64,000 bases of DNA, taken from NCBI GenBank assembly GCA_948567375.1, contig OX419757.1, forward strand, positions 49,659,665-49,723,664, written 5' to 3'. The notes beneath the pieces were generated by a model. It was not told where the DNA came from, did no database searches, and was given only the letters and a program-made list of their open reading frames with translations. How positions within the stretch are numbered: the first letter of the stretch is position 1; the number at the start of each line of letters is the position of its first letter. Of the stretch, positions 1 to 13,000 are shown in pieces. The position numbers were made by a program, and so were the translations under genes. The stretch comes from Lunularia cruciata (taxonomy: Eukaryota > Streptophyta > Marchantiopsida > Lunulariales > Lunulariaceae).

Positions 1-3000
1 TAGAATGTCATCAGATGCATAGGAAGCTCTGCAATACATCCATGTCGGAAATAGTATAGAAAGGTAGAATAAAGTTGAGAATTATTTTCATTCTTTGACA
101 TGAACATTTGGACATACGATAGATCATATAAATAACATGATTAAATTGGTGGAGCAAATGAGAGAGCTTGGTATAAAGTGTAAAGAGCTTGTGGAAATTG
201 AGAGAAATTTGTAAAATTCTCTAAGATACTTCTAATTAGCATCTTCACCACTAGAGCAGACAGTTCCATTGCTATAGGAAGAGGTGATGTCAAATGAATT
301 CTTGGATCTGCCAATCTGAACTAAATTATCATTATCAAATATGCGTTATACTCCAATGATGCACATACCAACTTACTTAGCAAAAGTAAAGTTGTAGCTT
401 TTGATTGCGTAGTATGTTTTGATGATAAGGCTTGCTATATTCTTGACTCCCTTGGATGTATTATTGCACAAGTAGATTTAGAGGGGAGATTGTATCAACT
501 TCAATTAGATGATATTGAGATAGCTTTTCTTGTAAGAATAAGATTGACATGGTCGCCTCTCATGATTTTGCACAAGAGGCTTGGACACCTAAATATGGAT
601 TGCATAAAAAAATGGGCATCTAACATAGGGAGTGGAATCTACTTGAAATTAGGCTCTATTTCTATGAAAAATTGTGAGACTTTGTCTCCAAGGGAAATAA
701 CTTAGAGAATTATTTCAAATATCAATGACCACTTCTAGTTGTCCTTTACAGCTATTATACTTTGATATATGTGGTCCAATCTACATTCTTCCAATTGGGA
801 ACTCAAGGTATATCTTTACTTTCATTGACAATTACACTCGGAAATTTGGGTGTATGGATTAGAGAACAAAATAGGTGAAATTGTGTTTTTGGTGTTTCAA
901 GAATTCAATTCTCTTACTGAAAGTCAATAAGGGAGCAGGATTAAGATTTTGAGGATAGATAATGGAGATCAATACATAAATAATTGGTTTCACTTTTATG
1001 TATTAATATGATCATACATCAAAGAACAATTCCATACTCTCCACATCAAAATTGTGTTGCAAAGTGAGCAAACCATATACTTTTTCAAGGGGCCAGATCA
1101 TTGCTTTATGAATGGAATGTTAAAAATCACTATGGGCTGAGGTTGTGCATACAATGGCCTATTTATGCAATAGATTTCCAAGTAGAGCACTCATTGGTAA
1201 AACACCCAACGGATTGTGGATGAGAAAAGGGTAAATTTTTCTCATCTAAGGGTTTTTGGTGCAATAGCCCACACACACATCCCAAATAAGAGAAGAAAAT
1301 GGTTCCAAAGCCTCTAAAGTGTATACACATTGGTTATTTTGAAGATAGTCATGCTTATAGGTTTGTGCTTATAGGTTTTTTGATCCTATTATATGTAAAA
1401 TGATGAAGAGTAGAGATTTTTATTTTTTTGAAGATCCTATTTCCTCCTCCATCCATGAAACCATATATCTATCCAAAAATCTTTTATGAGTTTTACTCTA
1501 TCATATAAATGATACCTTCCGTTTTTCTCATTCCCTCAACTTTGCAAAGTGAACCTAACCCTCCAAGTGTTATGCTTATCTTAGATTCCTCTCCATCTCA
1601 CCTTCATCCCTTTAGAAGAGTAATATCAAGTGAAACTTCTGTACATGAGAATTCACAACCAATTGCTTTTAGTTCAAAAGAACCTTCATCAGATGATCTC
1701 CTACCTTGTTCATGGTCAAGAACCCATACAACTACCATCTCATTTTAATGACTATGTTCGGGTTACTCATAAACAGTTGAGGATAATATATTATCCTTTG
1801 ATCAATGTATTAAAACCATTGGGATTGAGTTTGTGCTAGATGGTGATTTTGATCCTTGTGAGCCGAGGTCCTATGATGAAGCTGTACATTTTTTGGAATT
1901 TAGGCAATGCAAAGTGGCAATTGCAAAGGAAATGAGGTCACACCAAGATAATCACACTTGGGATGTGGTGGAATTACAACCTTATAAAAACTAATAGATA
2001 ATAGATGGGCAATAAAATATGGGTCTTCAAGGTTAAGCGTGATTCATGTGGAAGCATTTGAAAGTTTAAAGGACTTTTAGTAGCAAAATGTCATCATCAA
2101 CTATATGAAATCGACTATAAGGAAACATTTTCTCTTGTGGTTTAGCTCACTACTTTACACACTTTTTTTGCCCTTGTTGTGCACTACTAGTTGTCATTAC
2201 TATAATTGGATGTTGACACAATGTACCATAAAGGTACATTAACAAAGCAAGTGTATAAACCTCACCTTCAAGATATATATTTTGAGACAAAATTCAAAAA
2301 ACCAATGTGTTCCCTATGCAAGAGGCTTTATGGCCTCAATCAAGAAAGAAGATGTTGGTGGTTATGATTGAATCCTTTCCACATAAAGCTTGGATTGGTT
2401 TCTCAAAATTAGATGTCTGCTTGTACACATGTTCAACAAGTCCTAAGTTAGTTATCCTACTAATGTACATTGATGATCTTATCCCTGCTAGTGCATCCCA
2501 AATACAATTGGACCTGCTAGTGTCACAACTAAAACAAGACTTCAAGATGAAAGGACCATCACCACTAGAATGGTCTCTTAGGACAAAAATAAAGATATAT
2601 TATGATGCAGGTAACATTGCATTGGATCAACAAAGGTGTCTAGAGAGCATACTGGAGCGATCAGGTTTTCAAAGTTGCACTATAATTGCTACACCAATCG
2701 AGATCAATCTCAAGGTGAATAAGGAAGTGTTCTTGAATAACGCAACTGTGCATCATCTTACCGAAGTACAAGCATATCAACTGCAAGTTGGGGATGCTCA
2801 TGTTCACAATGTTGCTAACTCACCAAGATTTGGTATTTGCCTTTAGTTTTGTAAGTCAATTTTGCTCAGCTCCTCCTACCTTGGACCATCTTGAAATGGT
2901 TGAATAAATTTTAAAGTGTCTTTCAAGAACACAAGGCTACAAATCATTTCTCGGACTAATTTATAATCTAAGACTTCATGGATTTACAGATTCAGATTAG

Positions 3001-3430
3001 ACAGCTAATCATATAGACAGACAGTCAATGACAATTTTATTTCCTCAATTGGGTCTGGATCTATGAATTTGAGTAGTCGGTGTCAAAAAGCCATAGCTGT
3101 TTCTACAACAAAATGGAATATCAAGAAATTTCAACCACCACAAGGGAGGCAATTTGGTTACACCAACTTCTCAGAGTTTCCATGGGCAAATTCTATCGGG
3201 CCAAACTATGATACATGGAGATAATAAAAGTTCTCTGGACATAATAAGAATCTTATCTATCAATCCAGAAGCAAACACTTAAATACACGTTCATTATCAT
3301 TTAGTTATGATTTAGGAGATAGATCAATCAGACAGACAGCTTCTTTGAAAATCTGGTCAATGTGCTAACCAAAGGACTTCCGCATTTGAAGCTTGACTAT
3401 TGCATCTGGAAGTTGGTACTTTAATAGACC
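1..3430 (+). mobile_element. Ty1/copia retrotransposon fossil, pol region, left end outside window
   Basis: The order of parts is copia-type. A GAG-pre-integrase motif (LHKRLGHLN) lies near 565-600. Integrase core and C-terminal signals run from about 740 to 1400. Reverse transcriptase runs from about 1855 (SYDEAVHFLEF-like start) to 2850, with the YIDD catalytic box in LLMYIDDL near 2460. RNase H lies around 2990-3420. In copia elements integrase precedes RT, as here, which separates this from gypsy. I see no LTR at the right end; the left end and gag lie outside the window or are lost. It is heavily decayed, with well over ten breaks, so it is old. The family call rests on the domain order and motifs. 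The lineage within copia cannot be assigned by eye. Confidence 0.9.
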
Positions 3431-4050
3431 ATGAAGTAGAGAGATGTAGATCTTGTGACCTTCCAGTTCATGATCGCTTCCGCTTCAGTTCAGAAGTGAC
3501 TTCCTAATTCTTTCAGTTAGATAGCTCTTCGTTCCTGATAACAACGATTGAATACCTAGCCTGGGTCCGATCTTATACATTGGATCTTGGACTGGGAGTT
3601 GTATTCATTCATCACGATGAAGCTATACTGAGTGTTGGAGCTCCGTCTGCTGTAGTCCATGCTATAGTCTTTACCTTTTACCTGTATGCACATATTATCG
3701 CATCTGCTGGTTTTCTACAAAATTGTGGACACAGGACGGATATCGGCATGGCTTGAAACATGAGATAAACTAACGGAAGTTCGCAAGACTAGAAGTGTGA
3801 GCCAGACATCCCGCGATAGGACTTCGAAGTACCGTTCTACAACAGTATGTGTCCACCGTGTTCTTTTAGTGATCATGAGGAAGCTTCTCAGAAGCATCTT
3901 CTAGTTAGTATGAAATCGAAATTTTGATCCGGATCAGGATGTTGATCGAGGCTTCGGAAGATGAACTGAGTGACAAGAGTCCCCGCTTGTGGAAGGGAGA
4001 AAGTCGTGATTGTCTCTTCGGAACAGGTTCTAAGTACTAACCCCAGTAGC
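3430..4050. other. Non-repeat flank, relatively GC-rich, no gene recognised
   Basis: Between the copia RNase H and the LRR pseudogene the base composition rises compared with the surrounding retroelements and stays higher until about 5660. I see no convincing reading frame. It may be the 5' flank or eroded N-terminal part of the LRR gene that follows. That is inference from position and composition only. Confidence 0.35.
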
Positions 4051-5660
4051 ATGGAACTCGGAGGTGCTACACCCTCTCAGTTTGCTTTCCATCGTCCCTC
4101 CAAGTCCTAGTCCTCTCGAACAACCCATTCGAGGTTCTATATCTGACACCATAGGGACCTGCGCTAGCCTACGAATACAGCATTTGTCTCAAAACGTTTT
4201 GACAGAGAAGACACCGCTGCGACTAGGTGATCTACAAGAGTTGATTCTTGGCTCTGTCGAGGAACATAGGTATGGGCAGCATTCCTATCTCATTCTGGAC
4301 GTGCTCCAGGCTGCAAACTAGAGCCCTGTCTAGAACCAAGCATCTGAGCTGGGAAATCTGAAGGAGTTGATGTTATATTCTGTGGAGAAGAATATACTTA
4401 CAGGCAGTACGCCTGCTTCACTAAGAAACTGCTCGAGGTTGGAGACGATTGACTCAAAACAGCTTTACAAGAACATTACCATAACAGCCAGGCAATTTGG
4501 AAAGCCTGGTATTCTTGACCATGTGAAGAAACAACCTTACAGGATTCATTCCTACTTCATGGCAAAACTGCTCCAAGTTTCACCAGCGCGACCTGTCTAA
4601 GAACAACTTCGTGTGATACATATACCATAACAGTTGGAAAGTTGAAAGAGCTTACGTTCTTGTTTGTGGAGGAAACATCACTTACAGGTATAAATTCGAA
4701 CTCCTTGATATAATCGTATTGGCTCAGCACATTGACTGGTATACTAGAACAACCCTTGGACATCTCTTCTCTGAAAATCAATATTTCAGATACATGTATA
4801 TTCGTCTAATGCTGACAACGATATGCCTGCAGGACCATTGCCGGTCAACTTGGCAACCTGGAGAAGTCACTATCGTTGTTGGCGTCGTCAAATGACCTCG
4901 CAGGCAGCATTCCTGAGTCACTGGAAAAGTGCTCCAGGTTAGAGGAGCTCAACTTGTCCACTACAACATTACAGGACAGGTTACTCCACGAGTATGATGG
5001 TGCTATCAATGTGCAGAAATTCACTTACAGGCAGCGCTCCTGCTTCATTGAGAAGATCAAGAACGAGTTCGTAAGTCACAAACCATCATAGCTGGGGAGT
5101 TTGAAGGAGTTCAAAGATTTCTGTGAATCATATTATATTTACATTTAAATATATTAAATTTTCCAACGTAGAGTCGCTTGATTTGACAGACAAGAACTTG
5201 ATCAAAGACATGCCACCCCAGTTTGGCAATTTGGTGAATCTGAGGAATTTGCAGGTGTCGGTAAGTCCACTTACAGGCAGCATCCTTCATTCACTGGGAA
5301 CTGCTCCCGGCCTGATTCTGTGGACTTGTCTATCAACCGGGTAACTTCGGGCTGCTTCGGCTTTTGCAAGAACTCTGGCTCAGTGACAATCGATTTTCCG
5401 ACACAATATCCGGATCCCTCGGAAACTGCGTGCAGAGACAAAAGATACTCCTCGATGCATATGAAAACCAACTGTGGGATACGTCCCCGACCACTGGAGT
5501 TTTCTTCATCAAGACTGACAGAGTTGGATATGGAGCACAAATAATCTAAGAGGCCTGATAACCTGAGTAATTCATCTTCGCGTGGCCAGTAAATAGGAGA
5601 TAACAACCTAAGAGGGTCACCCGCCACTCTAGGAGAGCTTCAGAGCTCACTCATCTCTAT
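4050..5660 (+). pseudogene. Decayed leucine-rich-repeat protein gene (LRR receptor-like type)
   Basis: Fragments in all three forward frames read as plant-type LRRs. Examples are ISDTIGTCASLRI (about 4139), NILTGSTPASLRNCSRLE (about 4387), NDLAGSIPESLEKCSRLEEL (about 4888), LDLTDKNLIKDMPPQFGNL (about 5178), LWLSDNRFSDTISGSLGNC (about 5373) and NNLRGSPATLGEL (about 5600). A recurring cttacaggcag word that codes LTGS starts at about 4397, 4536, 4681, 4897, 5024 and 5270. Several spacings are near 144 or 216 bp, multiples of the 72 bp of a 24-residue LRR. In life such proteins are usually plasma-membrane receptor kinases or receptor-like proteins with an extracellular LRR horseshoe. No signal peptide, transmembrane segment or kinase domain is visible. 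The gene is broken by many stops and frameshifts, for instance the in-frame stop after LQAAN at 4319-4321. It ends abruptly where the antisense copia fragment begins. It could be a receptor kinase or a kinase-less receptor-like protein. Confidence 0.85.
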
Positions 5661-5690
5661 CACACTTGCAACACTTCAGAGCTCACTCAT
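5638..5690. repeat. 17-bp direct repeat at the LRR/copia junction
   Basis: CTTCAGAGCTCACTCAT occurs at 5638-5654 and again, identical, at 5674-5690, with a 36-bp offset. The repeat sits exactly where LRR-type coding ends and antisense copia RT begins. It could be a local duplication inside the LRR gene or templated filler left by break repair. It is too long and too internal for a copia 5-bp target duplication. Confidence 0.8.
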
Positions 5691-8640
5691 AACGATAATG
5701 ACATCATCTACATACATGGTGACTATCAAATCTTGATCTGCTTCCTTTAAAACATACAAGGTAGGATTAGAATGACAAATAGAAATCCCACAAACTACCA
5801 AGAAGGAAATAATCTTTGCATACCAAGCCTTAGGTGCTTTCTTGAAGCCATAGAGCACTTTCTACGGGCGGCTTGCAAACGTGAGATGGAAATTGTGGGT
5901 CCTCAAAACTAGGTGGTTGCACCAAGTAAACCTCCTCCTCAAGATCACAATTAAGAAATGTGTTCTTGAAGTCCATTTGGTGTAATTGCAATCCTTGTTG
6001 AACTGCAACTGCAATTGCAACCACTATACGAATGGTTGCCATCATGGCAATAGGACTAAATGTCTCATCATAGTCCATGCCAAACTGCTAAGCATAACCT
6101 TTTTCCACCAAGCATGCCTTGTACCTGCTCACAAATCCATCAGAATTATGCTTGATATTGAAGACACATCAACAACCAATAGCCTTATGATCAGAAGGTA
6201 GATCCACCAACTCCCATGTGCATTGGTGGTAGAGAGCAACAACAGATGGATGCATGCATGGCAGCAACCCACTATTTGTGTTGTAGAGCTTTTATTAAGG
6301 TAGCTGGTTCACGCTCTTGCAAAATAGTAGTCATATATGCATGATGTGTAATGAGAAAAACTTCATGCAAAAAATGCATTATAGGGTATTTCACCCACTA
6401 AGACTGTCTTGGACCAGGTATTTGACTGGTCACCTCCCCTTGCATTGATTTTGATGTAGTATGCATATTCACAAAGATGACACCCTTCATATGAGTATCA
6501 TGTGTAGGTGTACTAGCAAGCGCTGGAGGATGGGTCTATCATCCTCACAAGTAACAACTCCATCAGAAGGGGATACAATTGTAGAGGCACAACCTCTCCA
6601 AGTGGCTTGATAGATACAAAGGAAACAATAGCAGAAGTAGTACTCCTTGGGCTCTCAATAGGTGATGTAGAAAACCAAAAAATGGGAGCTAACACAAACC
6701 AAGAGGCTACCTCATCAAAGATAGCATCCTTGCTAACATAGAACTTCTGTGTTGTGGGACTATAACATCTATACCCTTTGGAATCTAAAGCATATCCAAG
6801 GAAAATGCAGTTCTCATCTTTTGGATCTAACTTCTTATGCTTCTCATGAAGAATATGTACATGACGAATACAACAAAAGATCTTGAGCAAGGAATAGTCA
6901 AATTTATTGCTTGTAGTTGCTCCCAAAGGTGTATGTGAGTGAACTTCAGTTGTTGGTGTGTAATTCATCAAATATATTGCACATGAAACAGCTTCAGCCC
7001 AATAAACCTTGGCCATGTGCTTCTCATTAAGCATGGCACACATTGCCTTTGTGATGATTCCTTTGCTCCGCAACTCCATTCTGTTGGGAAAGGTGTACAT
7101 CAGTGAGCTGGAGCTGTTGGTGTGCCATTCATCAAATACACTACACAAGAAATAGCTTCAACCCAATAAACCTTGGCCATTCATGGCACGTGTTGCCTCA
7201 AATGTGATGATTCTCATTAAGCATGGCACGTGTTGCCTCAACTATGTGATGATTCTTTCACTCTACAACTCCATTCTGTTGTGATTGTGGGTGCACATCT
7301 TTTGTCCCAAGTTACCTTGATCTCTCAAGTATTAGTCAAATTTGAGAGAAATGAACTCTCCTCCTCCATTAGATCTCAATTGAATGACATTGAAACCAGA
7401 CTGCTTCTCTACTAGTCTTTGGAAATTTTGAAATGCTTAAAGGACTTTTAAGGAAGTCTTGCTTTTTAGAAAGTAGACCCAAATGTAGCAAGAGTAGTCA
7501 TCAATAAGAGACATGAAGTAATGGCAACCACTTAAGCTTGGTTTAGAAGTAGTGCATACATTGGTATGAAGCAATTCAAGGAGTTTGCTAGCACATTTAT
7601 CTTGGCTTTTAAAGGGTTGTCTAGCCTACTTGCCAAACTAACATGCTTCAACTACTGTAGAAGTATCAACCAAAACAAGTTTGTGCAACCCAATGACCAA
7701 GCCAGAGGAGGGAAGGCTCCTCAACCTCTAGAGGTTCATATGCCTAACTCGCTTTTGCTAGATAGCAATGTCAAGCTCTATCCATACATGATAGATTGCA
7801 AGGGAGGTACATAAGTATTAAGCTTAAAAAAGTTGCCATTCCTACTATTTTGTGCTATAAAGTTACCATCAACATCTTCAATAAAGCATCCATCTCTTTT
7901 GAAGTGCACTTGCATACCTTGCTCTACCTACTATCCTACAAATAACAATTTTTTGGATATGGAGGCATATGAAGAACATTTCACAATCCTTGGAATGAAG
8001 AATGTGCAATAGAGAGAAAAATGTGACCCGTATGCTAAATTTGGTGCTTGGTGTCATCTCATGTCACCATGTGTTATAGAATCTCCATAGCCTGAAAGCA
8101 AGTGAACCACTCTGGATGTGGTGTCATGTGAGTAGTGGCACCCAAATCAATTACCCAATCAAATTCAAGCTAGAACATTATGCAACTTTGATGAGTGACA
8201 ACTAACAATTGCTCTTGGTCTTTTGTGCAAGCATAACCTTGTTGCTTGCATCATTTTGCTTCTTGAAGTAGAATTTTTCAATGTGCACTTGTTCTTGATA
8301 GTAGTCACAAGTATTAAGAGCACATAATCTATTTTGTCCCCTAGTATTTTGCATCTACTATTGTGGGGCTTCGTGTACACCACTAACTTGATTACAAACA
8401 TTATGAACACCACCTCTTGGGTATTCTTGCTTCAACCCTTACCTCAATATCCTCTAGTGCATACAAAATACAAGCATTTTGGGACATTGGACAAGGAGGA
8501 GCTAGCACTCTACAACAGTCGCACCTCCTCACCAAGTAACATTCCAACAAACTCATCCCAAGCGATTGGTGATTTCTATCAGCAGAATCACTGACCTCTC
8601 CAGCTGCTCTCACCTATCTTTGTCTAGGTGCAAACACCCT
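5670..8640 (-). mobile_element. Ty1/copia retrotransposon fossil, truncated at its 3' end
   Basis: On the minus strand, going down in coordinate, the parts are: an eroded zinc-finger/protease region (about 8550-8100, including a WVIDLGATTHM-like protease motif near 8150), GAG-pre-integrase and integrase (about 7700-6510, with MNYTPTTEVHSHTPLGATTS and FLGYALDSKGYRCYSP), and reverse transcriptase (about 6080-5676, with QLHQMDFKNTFLNCDLEEEVY, LYGFKKAPKAWY and MYVDDVI). RNase H and the 3' LTR are missing, because the element stops inside RT against the LRR pseudogene. Most of gag is also missing. It contains internal partial duplications and has roughly ten breaks or more. Several stretches of 60-210 codons remain readable, so it is younger than the copia element at the left edge. 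Confidence 0.9.
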
Positions 8641-8890
8641 TACTAGCCTCTCATTGGCTTTTATTCCATGTCAAAGAATACAAGACTAGACAAACACTCC
8701 AAGATCATTCATAGTGGATCATAAGGGAGAGTGAGAGAGCATACAAAAAATATTAAAAAGAATGAATTGAGAGAGAGTTCTCCTTTCATATATATACTAT
8801 ACATGTATATCCTAATACAATTGCACAAAGAAATAAGTCACTAACTAAGTCACTATGAGCTTGGGATAGTATCAACATATATAAGGAGAA
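8640..8890 (-). repeat. Probable 5' LTR remnant of the antisense copia element
   Basis: This AT-rich stretch lies upstream of the copia protease/zinc-finger region on the same strand. It contains TATA-like runs (tatatatact, 8790-8800) and CT/GA-rich leader-like sequence (near 8765-8785 and 8730), the usual look of a copia LTR and leader. No second copy is available because the element's other end is gone. I see no clean primer binding site, so the boundaries are approximate. Confidence 0.4.
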
Positions 8891-9660
8891 CTCATCAAAT
8901 TGTCCCTGCACATCAGATTTTCCCTACTTGAAACCATAAATGAAAGTAGGGAAAATATGGACATGTGTCATCTAATAGGTGATTTGTGTATATGGCCATT
9001 GTAGAAAATACAGGATAACTCATTTCCTTACATAACATGGATGAAAGTAGAAATTTACTTAAAAGTGTCAACTTCTAAGTAGCTTCAAAGTAGCTTGTAT
9101 TGACTATAAAGATTTGACCCAATTACAACTTCATGGTGTAGAAAATATACAGAAAATTCATTTCCTTACAATTAAGGATGAAAGTAGGGAAATAGTTTGT
9201 TTATATGGCCAAGATTTAATCCATCAACCATATGGATAGTGTAAAAAATATTTAAAACTCATTCTCGACTTGAAAACATAAATTTAAGTTAGGAAATTAT
9301 GGCCATGTACCACTTGATTGGTAATTGGGTCAATGTCTACAATTTAATCTATCATCCATATGTGCAATACAGATGATTTTGGGAAAGCAATACAAAGCAT
9401 TCATGCGGTGAAAAATGGTATATTTTTGCTACTTCACCATGGGTGAAGAAGTAGCAAAATTTTGTCATTTGTCACCTCGTGAATGGTTTGTATTGATGTC
9501 TAAGATTTAATCCATTAGCCATGTAGATAGTGTACATACAAGGATATCTCATCTCCCTTTCTGAAAATATGGATCAATGTGTTGAATTGGAAGACATGAG
9601 TTTAGCAGTATTTGTAGTATTAACCAAGATTTAATCCATCAGCCGTAATGTTTGGACAAC
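8890..9660. repeat. Degenerate tandem repeat, unit about 120-160 bp, five to six copies
   Basis: The same phrase order recurs: GTAGAAAATAcag, then aactCATTTCCTTAC, ATGGATGAAAGTAGGGAAAT, atggcCATGTGTCA, then AAGATTTAATCCATCAGCCATA. Copies start near 8898, 9000, 9130, 9242, 9370 and 9533. The copies are strongly diverged. I see no coding potential. This is either an old satellite-like array or the internal repeats of an unrecognised non-coding element. Confidence 0.7.
9423..9459. repeat. Imperfect hairpin within the tandem repeat
   Basis: TTTTTGCTACTTCACC is followed after a few bases by GGTGAAGAAGTAGCAAAAT, which pairs with it over about 15 bp apart from a three-base bulge. It occurs in only one copy of the surrounding repeat, so it looks like a later insertion or rearrangement. 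Confidence 0.6.
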
Positions 9661-9679
9661 AAGGGAAACATTTAAAAAT

Positions 9680-10040
9680 TAAATTCCCTACATCGAAACA
9701 AGCTAAGTTCCCTAAAAGATAAATCCATTTTCTTACCTTGAATTGAGATTCCTACATAAAACTGCATTCCTTGCATGGGAGAAAAGTTGAGTTCTCAAGA
9801 TAGAAGAGAACTTGGTTCTCATGTTGAAACTTAGATCCATGCGTAAGAAAGAATCAAGTTTCCTATATGAGATTGAGCTTACTATATTTAGAAAATTGAG
9901 TTAAGGGTTTCCCTACATGGAACTCAGTTCTTTTTAGTGTAGGAAACTCAATTCACATAACTCCATTCTGTTTAATATAGAGAACTGGGTTCCCTACATA
10001 TATAAAATTTCAAATTTAACTCCCTCCCTTAAACCGAGTT
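9680..10040. repeat. Short palindromic repeat cluster (GGAAACTGAGTTCCCTACAT type)
   Basis: Many variants of gAGTTCCCTACATgGAAACT and its complement follow each other at about 25-40 bp. Examples are ttccctacatcgaaac (about 9693), tttccctacatggaactcag (about 9912), gtaggaaactcaattc (about 9940) and gggttccctacat (about 9987). A related cluster lies at 13190-13710. The unit is near-palindromic, so it reads the same on both strands. Nothing in it suggests coding. Confidence 0.55.
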
Positions 10041-13000
10041 CTTCATAAATAAAAAATGAAACAACATCCACATCCATTATAGAGTAGAGGAGACATGATG
10101 AAACATGATATGGATTAAAATACAATTGCAAAAAAACTAAATACTCAAGAGATAGATGATTTTAACAAACTCTTAGCTTTGAGTTGTACATTATGCATTT
10201 TAAGCATGATTTGCTATTCAAAATTGGGGTTCTTCATTCAACTATAATATATGATAACTATTGCGCAAAGTGCTATAATCTTGCTCTTGACTCCAATTAA
10301 ACTTCACATGTCATACAAAAGGCTTCTTTCCACCACAGTTTTATTTTGAGCAAAAATGAAACCATAGATATTTATATGAGTCCAATCTTCCCTTTTAAAA
10401 CCCAGTATTATTATTAGCATTACTATCAATTTCATAGAATAAATAGATAATTGCTCAACCAAGCACTACTTTTGACAAAGTAGGTTTGAAAGAAGTACAA
10501 GAAAATTTAATTGTATAGCAACAAAGAATACAAAAATCAAGTACAATCAATAAGGAATAATATGAGTATAAGTATACCTCTTTTTGAGTATCAAGATCCC
10601 AATTCTTTGCTTTGTAAGATTCTTTCTTGATGTTAAATAATGGCTTTGTCTTGAGAATCAAATTCAAGTCATGGTCATTCTATCAAAGTCAATATAAAAC
10701 AATTGAAATCAACTAATGTGTTACTCTTTTTATCTATACAACAAAACTAGATTTCAAGAGGATTTTTCATTCAAAGTTCAGAAATATAGAACTAGCTTGT
10801 ATAAAAGATTTCCATCCATGCAATCACAATAGTGCTCTATGTTTGATCATTTGAGGATATCCCTTTTGTTATTATGTAAGAGGCTTCCTTTATGACATTC
10901 TGAGAATTCTGAGAATAAAATGAACAAAATATGGAGGAAATTCTATCTCCATATATTAAGAAAAGCATTACAAATATTTTAGATTTTTGAAGCAAATAGA
11001 AAATGAATTAATAGAGATAGAAACTCAAATCCAAAGAACCCAAAGAGATTAAAAAAAAAGGGAAATATTTGAGGAAAAATGCATGGATTTGAGAGAAATT
11101 AGCTGGTTGGAAGAGACTAAATATTTAAGAAACAATCCATCTTTTATGGCATATGTGGTAAAAGATGGTTAGGAAGTAATCAAATATAAATTCACTTTTA
11201 AGATGATAACTTTTCTTGAAGAATAGTTATGTTTCTAGGGTATTTGTATAGAAAACTCGATTTTAAATAATTAAATCCTTTATAATTAACTTTTAATAAA
11301 TTTAAAATGAAATTTTACATGGAGTGTTAATTTTCCATATAAATTTGGATAAAATAGAACTTCATTACTAGAGATGATAAGCATAATCTTCACATTGAGA
11401 TCATGAAGAAAGTAAAACAGTAAAAACCAGGAAAAAAATTAAGGCAAAAGTAGCATGTTGAGATAAACTTCAAATTTTGGTACTTGGTTGTTAAAAAGTA
11501 ATAATATTTTTTTGTTCTAAAGAAGATAAATTTTCACAAATAATATTAATGGTTCTAGGATATATGGTTTGATAAATTTATTTCTATATTTTTGGATCCT
11601 TTATAATTAATGAGAAAAGCATATGATGGTTCATTTTGCATGTGACTTTGGTTAAAATAAAAAGAGAGCATTTGGAGATGAGAGAATTAATTTCTAAAAA
11701 AAGATCACTAACACTAAAGAGATAAAAATGAAAAACCTTAACTTGAACTACATACATATGAAGTGTTAATGAAAGGTAAAGCCAATAATGACACAAAAAA
11801 TAGTGAAAATAGTAAGGACATATGACAGAATGTAAATAATAGTTATAAACTTCATCTTGTATGATAAAATTTGGAAAATGGTTGGAAAAACATAAGGTAT
11901 AAGTGCTTTTGAAGAAAATTATCTTCTTTAGTTTATCATTGTAGTTTAAAAATATTTTTTTAGATGAATATAGTTATTTATTATTAAATGTCTTCAATTG
12001 ATTTGTAAGGAATGAAAGAACACACAAAGGATTAACTATGCAAGTGAATTTGGCATAATATTATTATTGTAATTTTTCTAGTTAAATTTTCATGAGAAGA
12101 AGTGAAGATGATTTTATGTGGAAACTCAAATGTCATGTTTCATATAACTGAAATAATGATTACTTCATAAAGAAGCCATTCCCAAACCGTATCCTTGTGG
12201 GAAAAACTTGTTCTTACTTGGATTAGGGAGTTGAATCATTTATGGAGAATTCAAAGCCAACTTACATATGATATTGACTTTTGAAATTTTTTATGAGTTT
12301 CCAAGCTAACTTTGAAACTCTATGATATATCTATTGCCAATCTGTAATCTTTATGTTACATATACATCTACTATTGTATCATGAGCTAATTTTATATATT
12401 TAATTAATGGTAATGAATTCCTATTATTTCTTGGATGTAAGTTTAGATGTGGAGTTATGGTATATATGTGGGGTTTTTAATTAAAGGGAAAATAGATTTA
12501 ATTCCTTTTAATAATTAACTTTTTCATCAATCAACTAAGTAACTATGACTTTGTAATTTATTATTGCAAATAAGTAAGGATTATTGTGGAAAATAAAAAA
12601 TATACCAATGGGATATTTGAGCTATAATGAATATGAACTTCTTACTAGGTTGGCATACTAGTTACATCATTCTATCCGTTTTGCTAGGTGGGAAAAGAAA
12701 ATGTGTAATCATGTATTCAAGTAGGAAAAATTTTCCATGACTTTTAATTGGGTGATCTTGATAAAAAAAAAAAAAAAGAAGATAGGTCAATAGTATGGAT
12801 CCTCTTATAGCTTGCATAATAAGTAAAACACAAGCTTAAATAGAGAATACTTTTGATAAAGAATGCTAAAATTGCTTCAATGCACACTTGGATTGACTGC
12901 CTTTGAATTTGTAATCAAGTCTACTCAATTACAAAATTTAGACAAAATTTAGCATTGTTTTCAAACATGGAAAAAGACACATTTTTAGAGAGATAAGAGT

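Noticed and set aside
5271-5627. 118-codon minus-strand open frame
   Set aside because: It is antisense to the LRR pseudogene, whose plus-strand reading shows family motifs; the minus frame shows none.
8890-9660. CRISPR-like repeat array
   Set aside because: Units are long, diverged and lack constant spacers; eukaryotic context.
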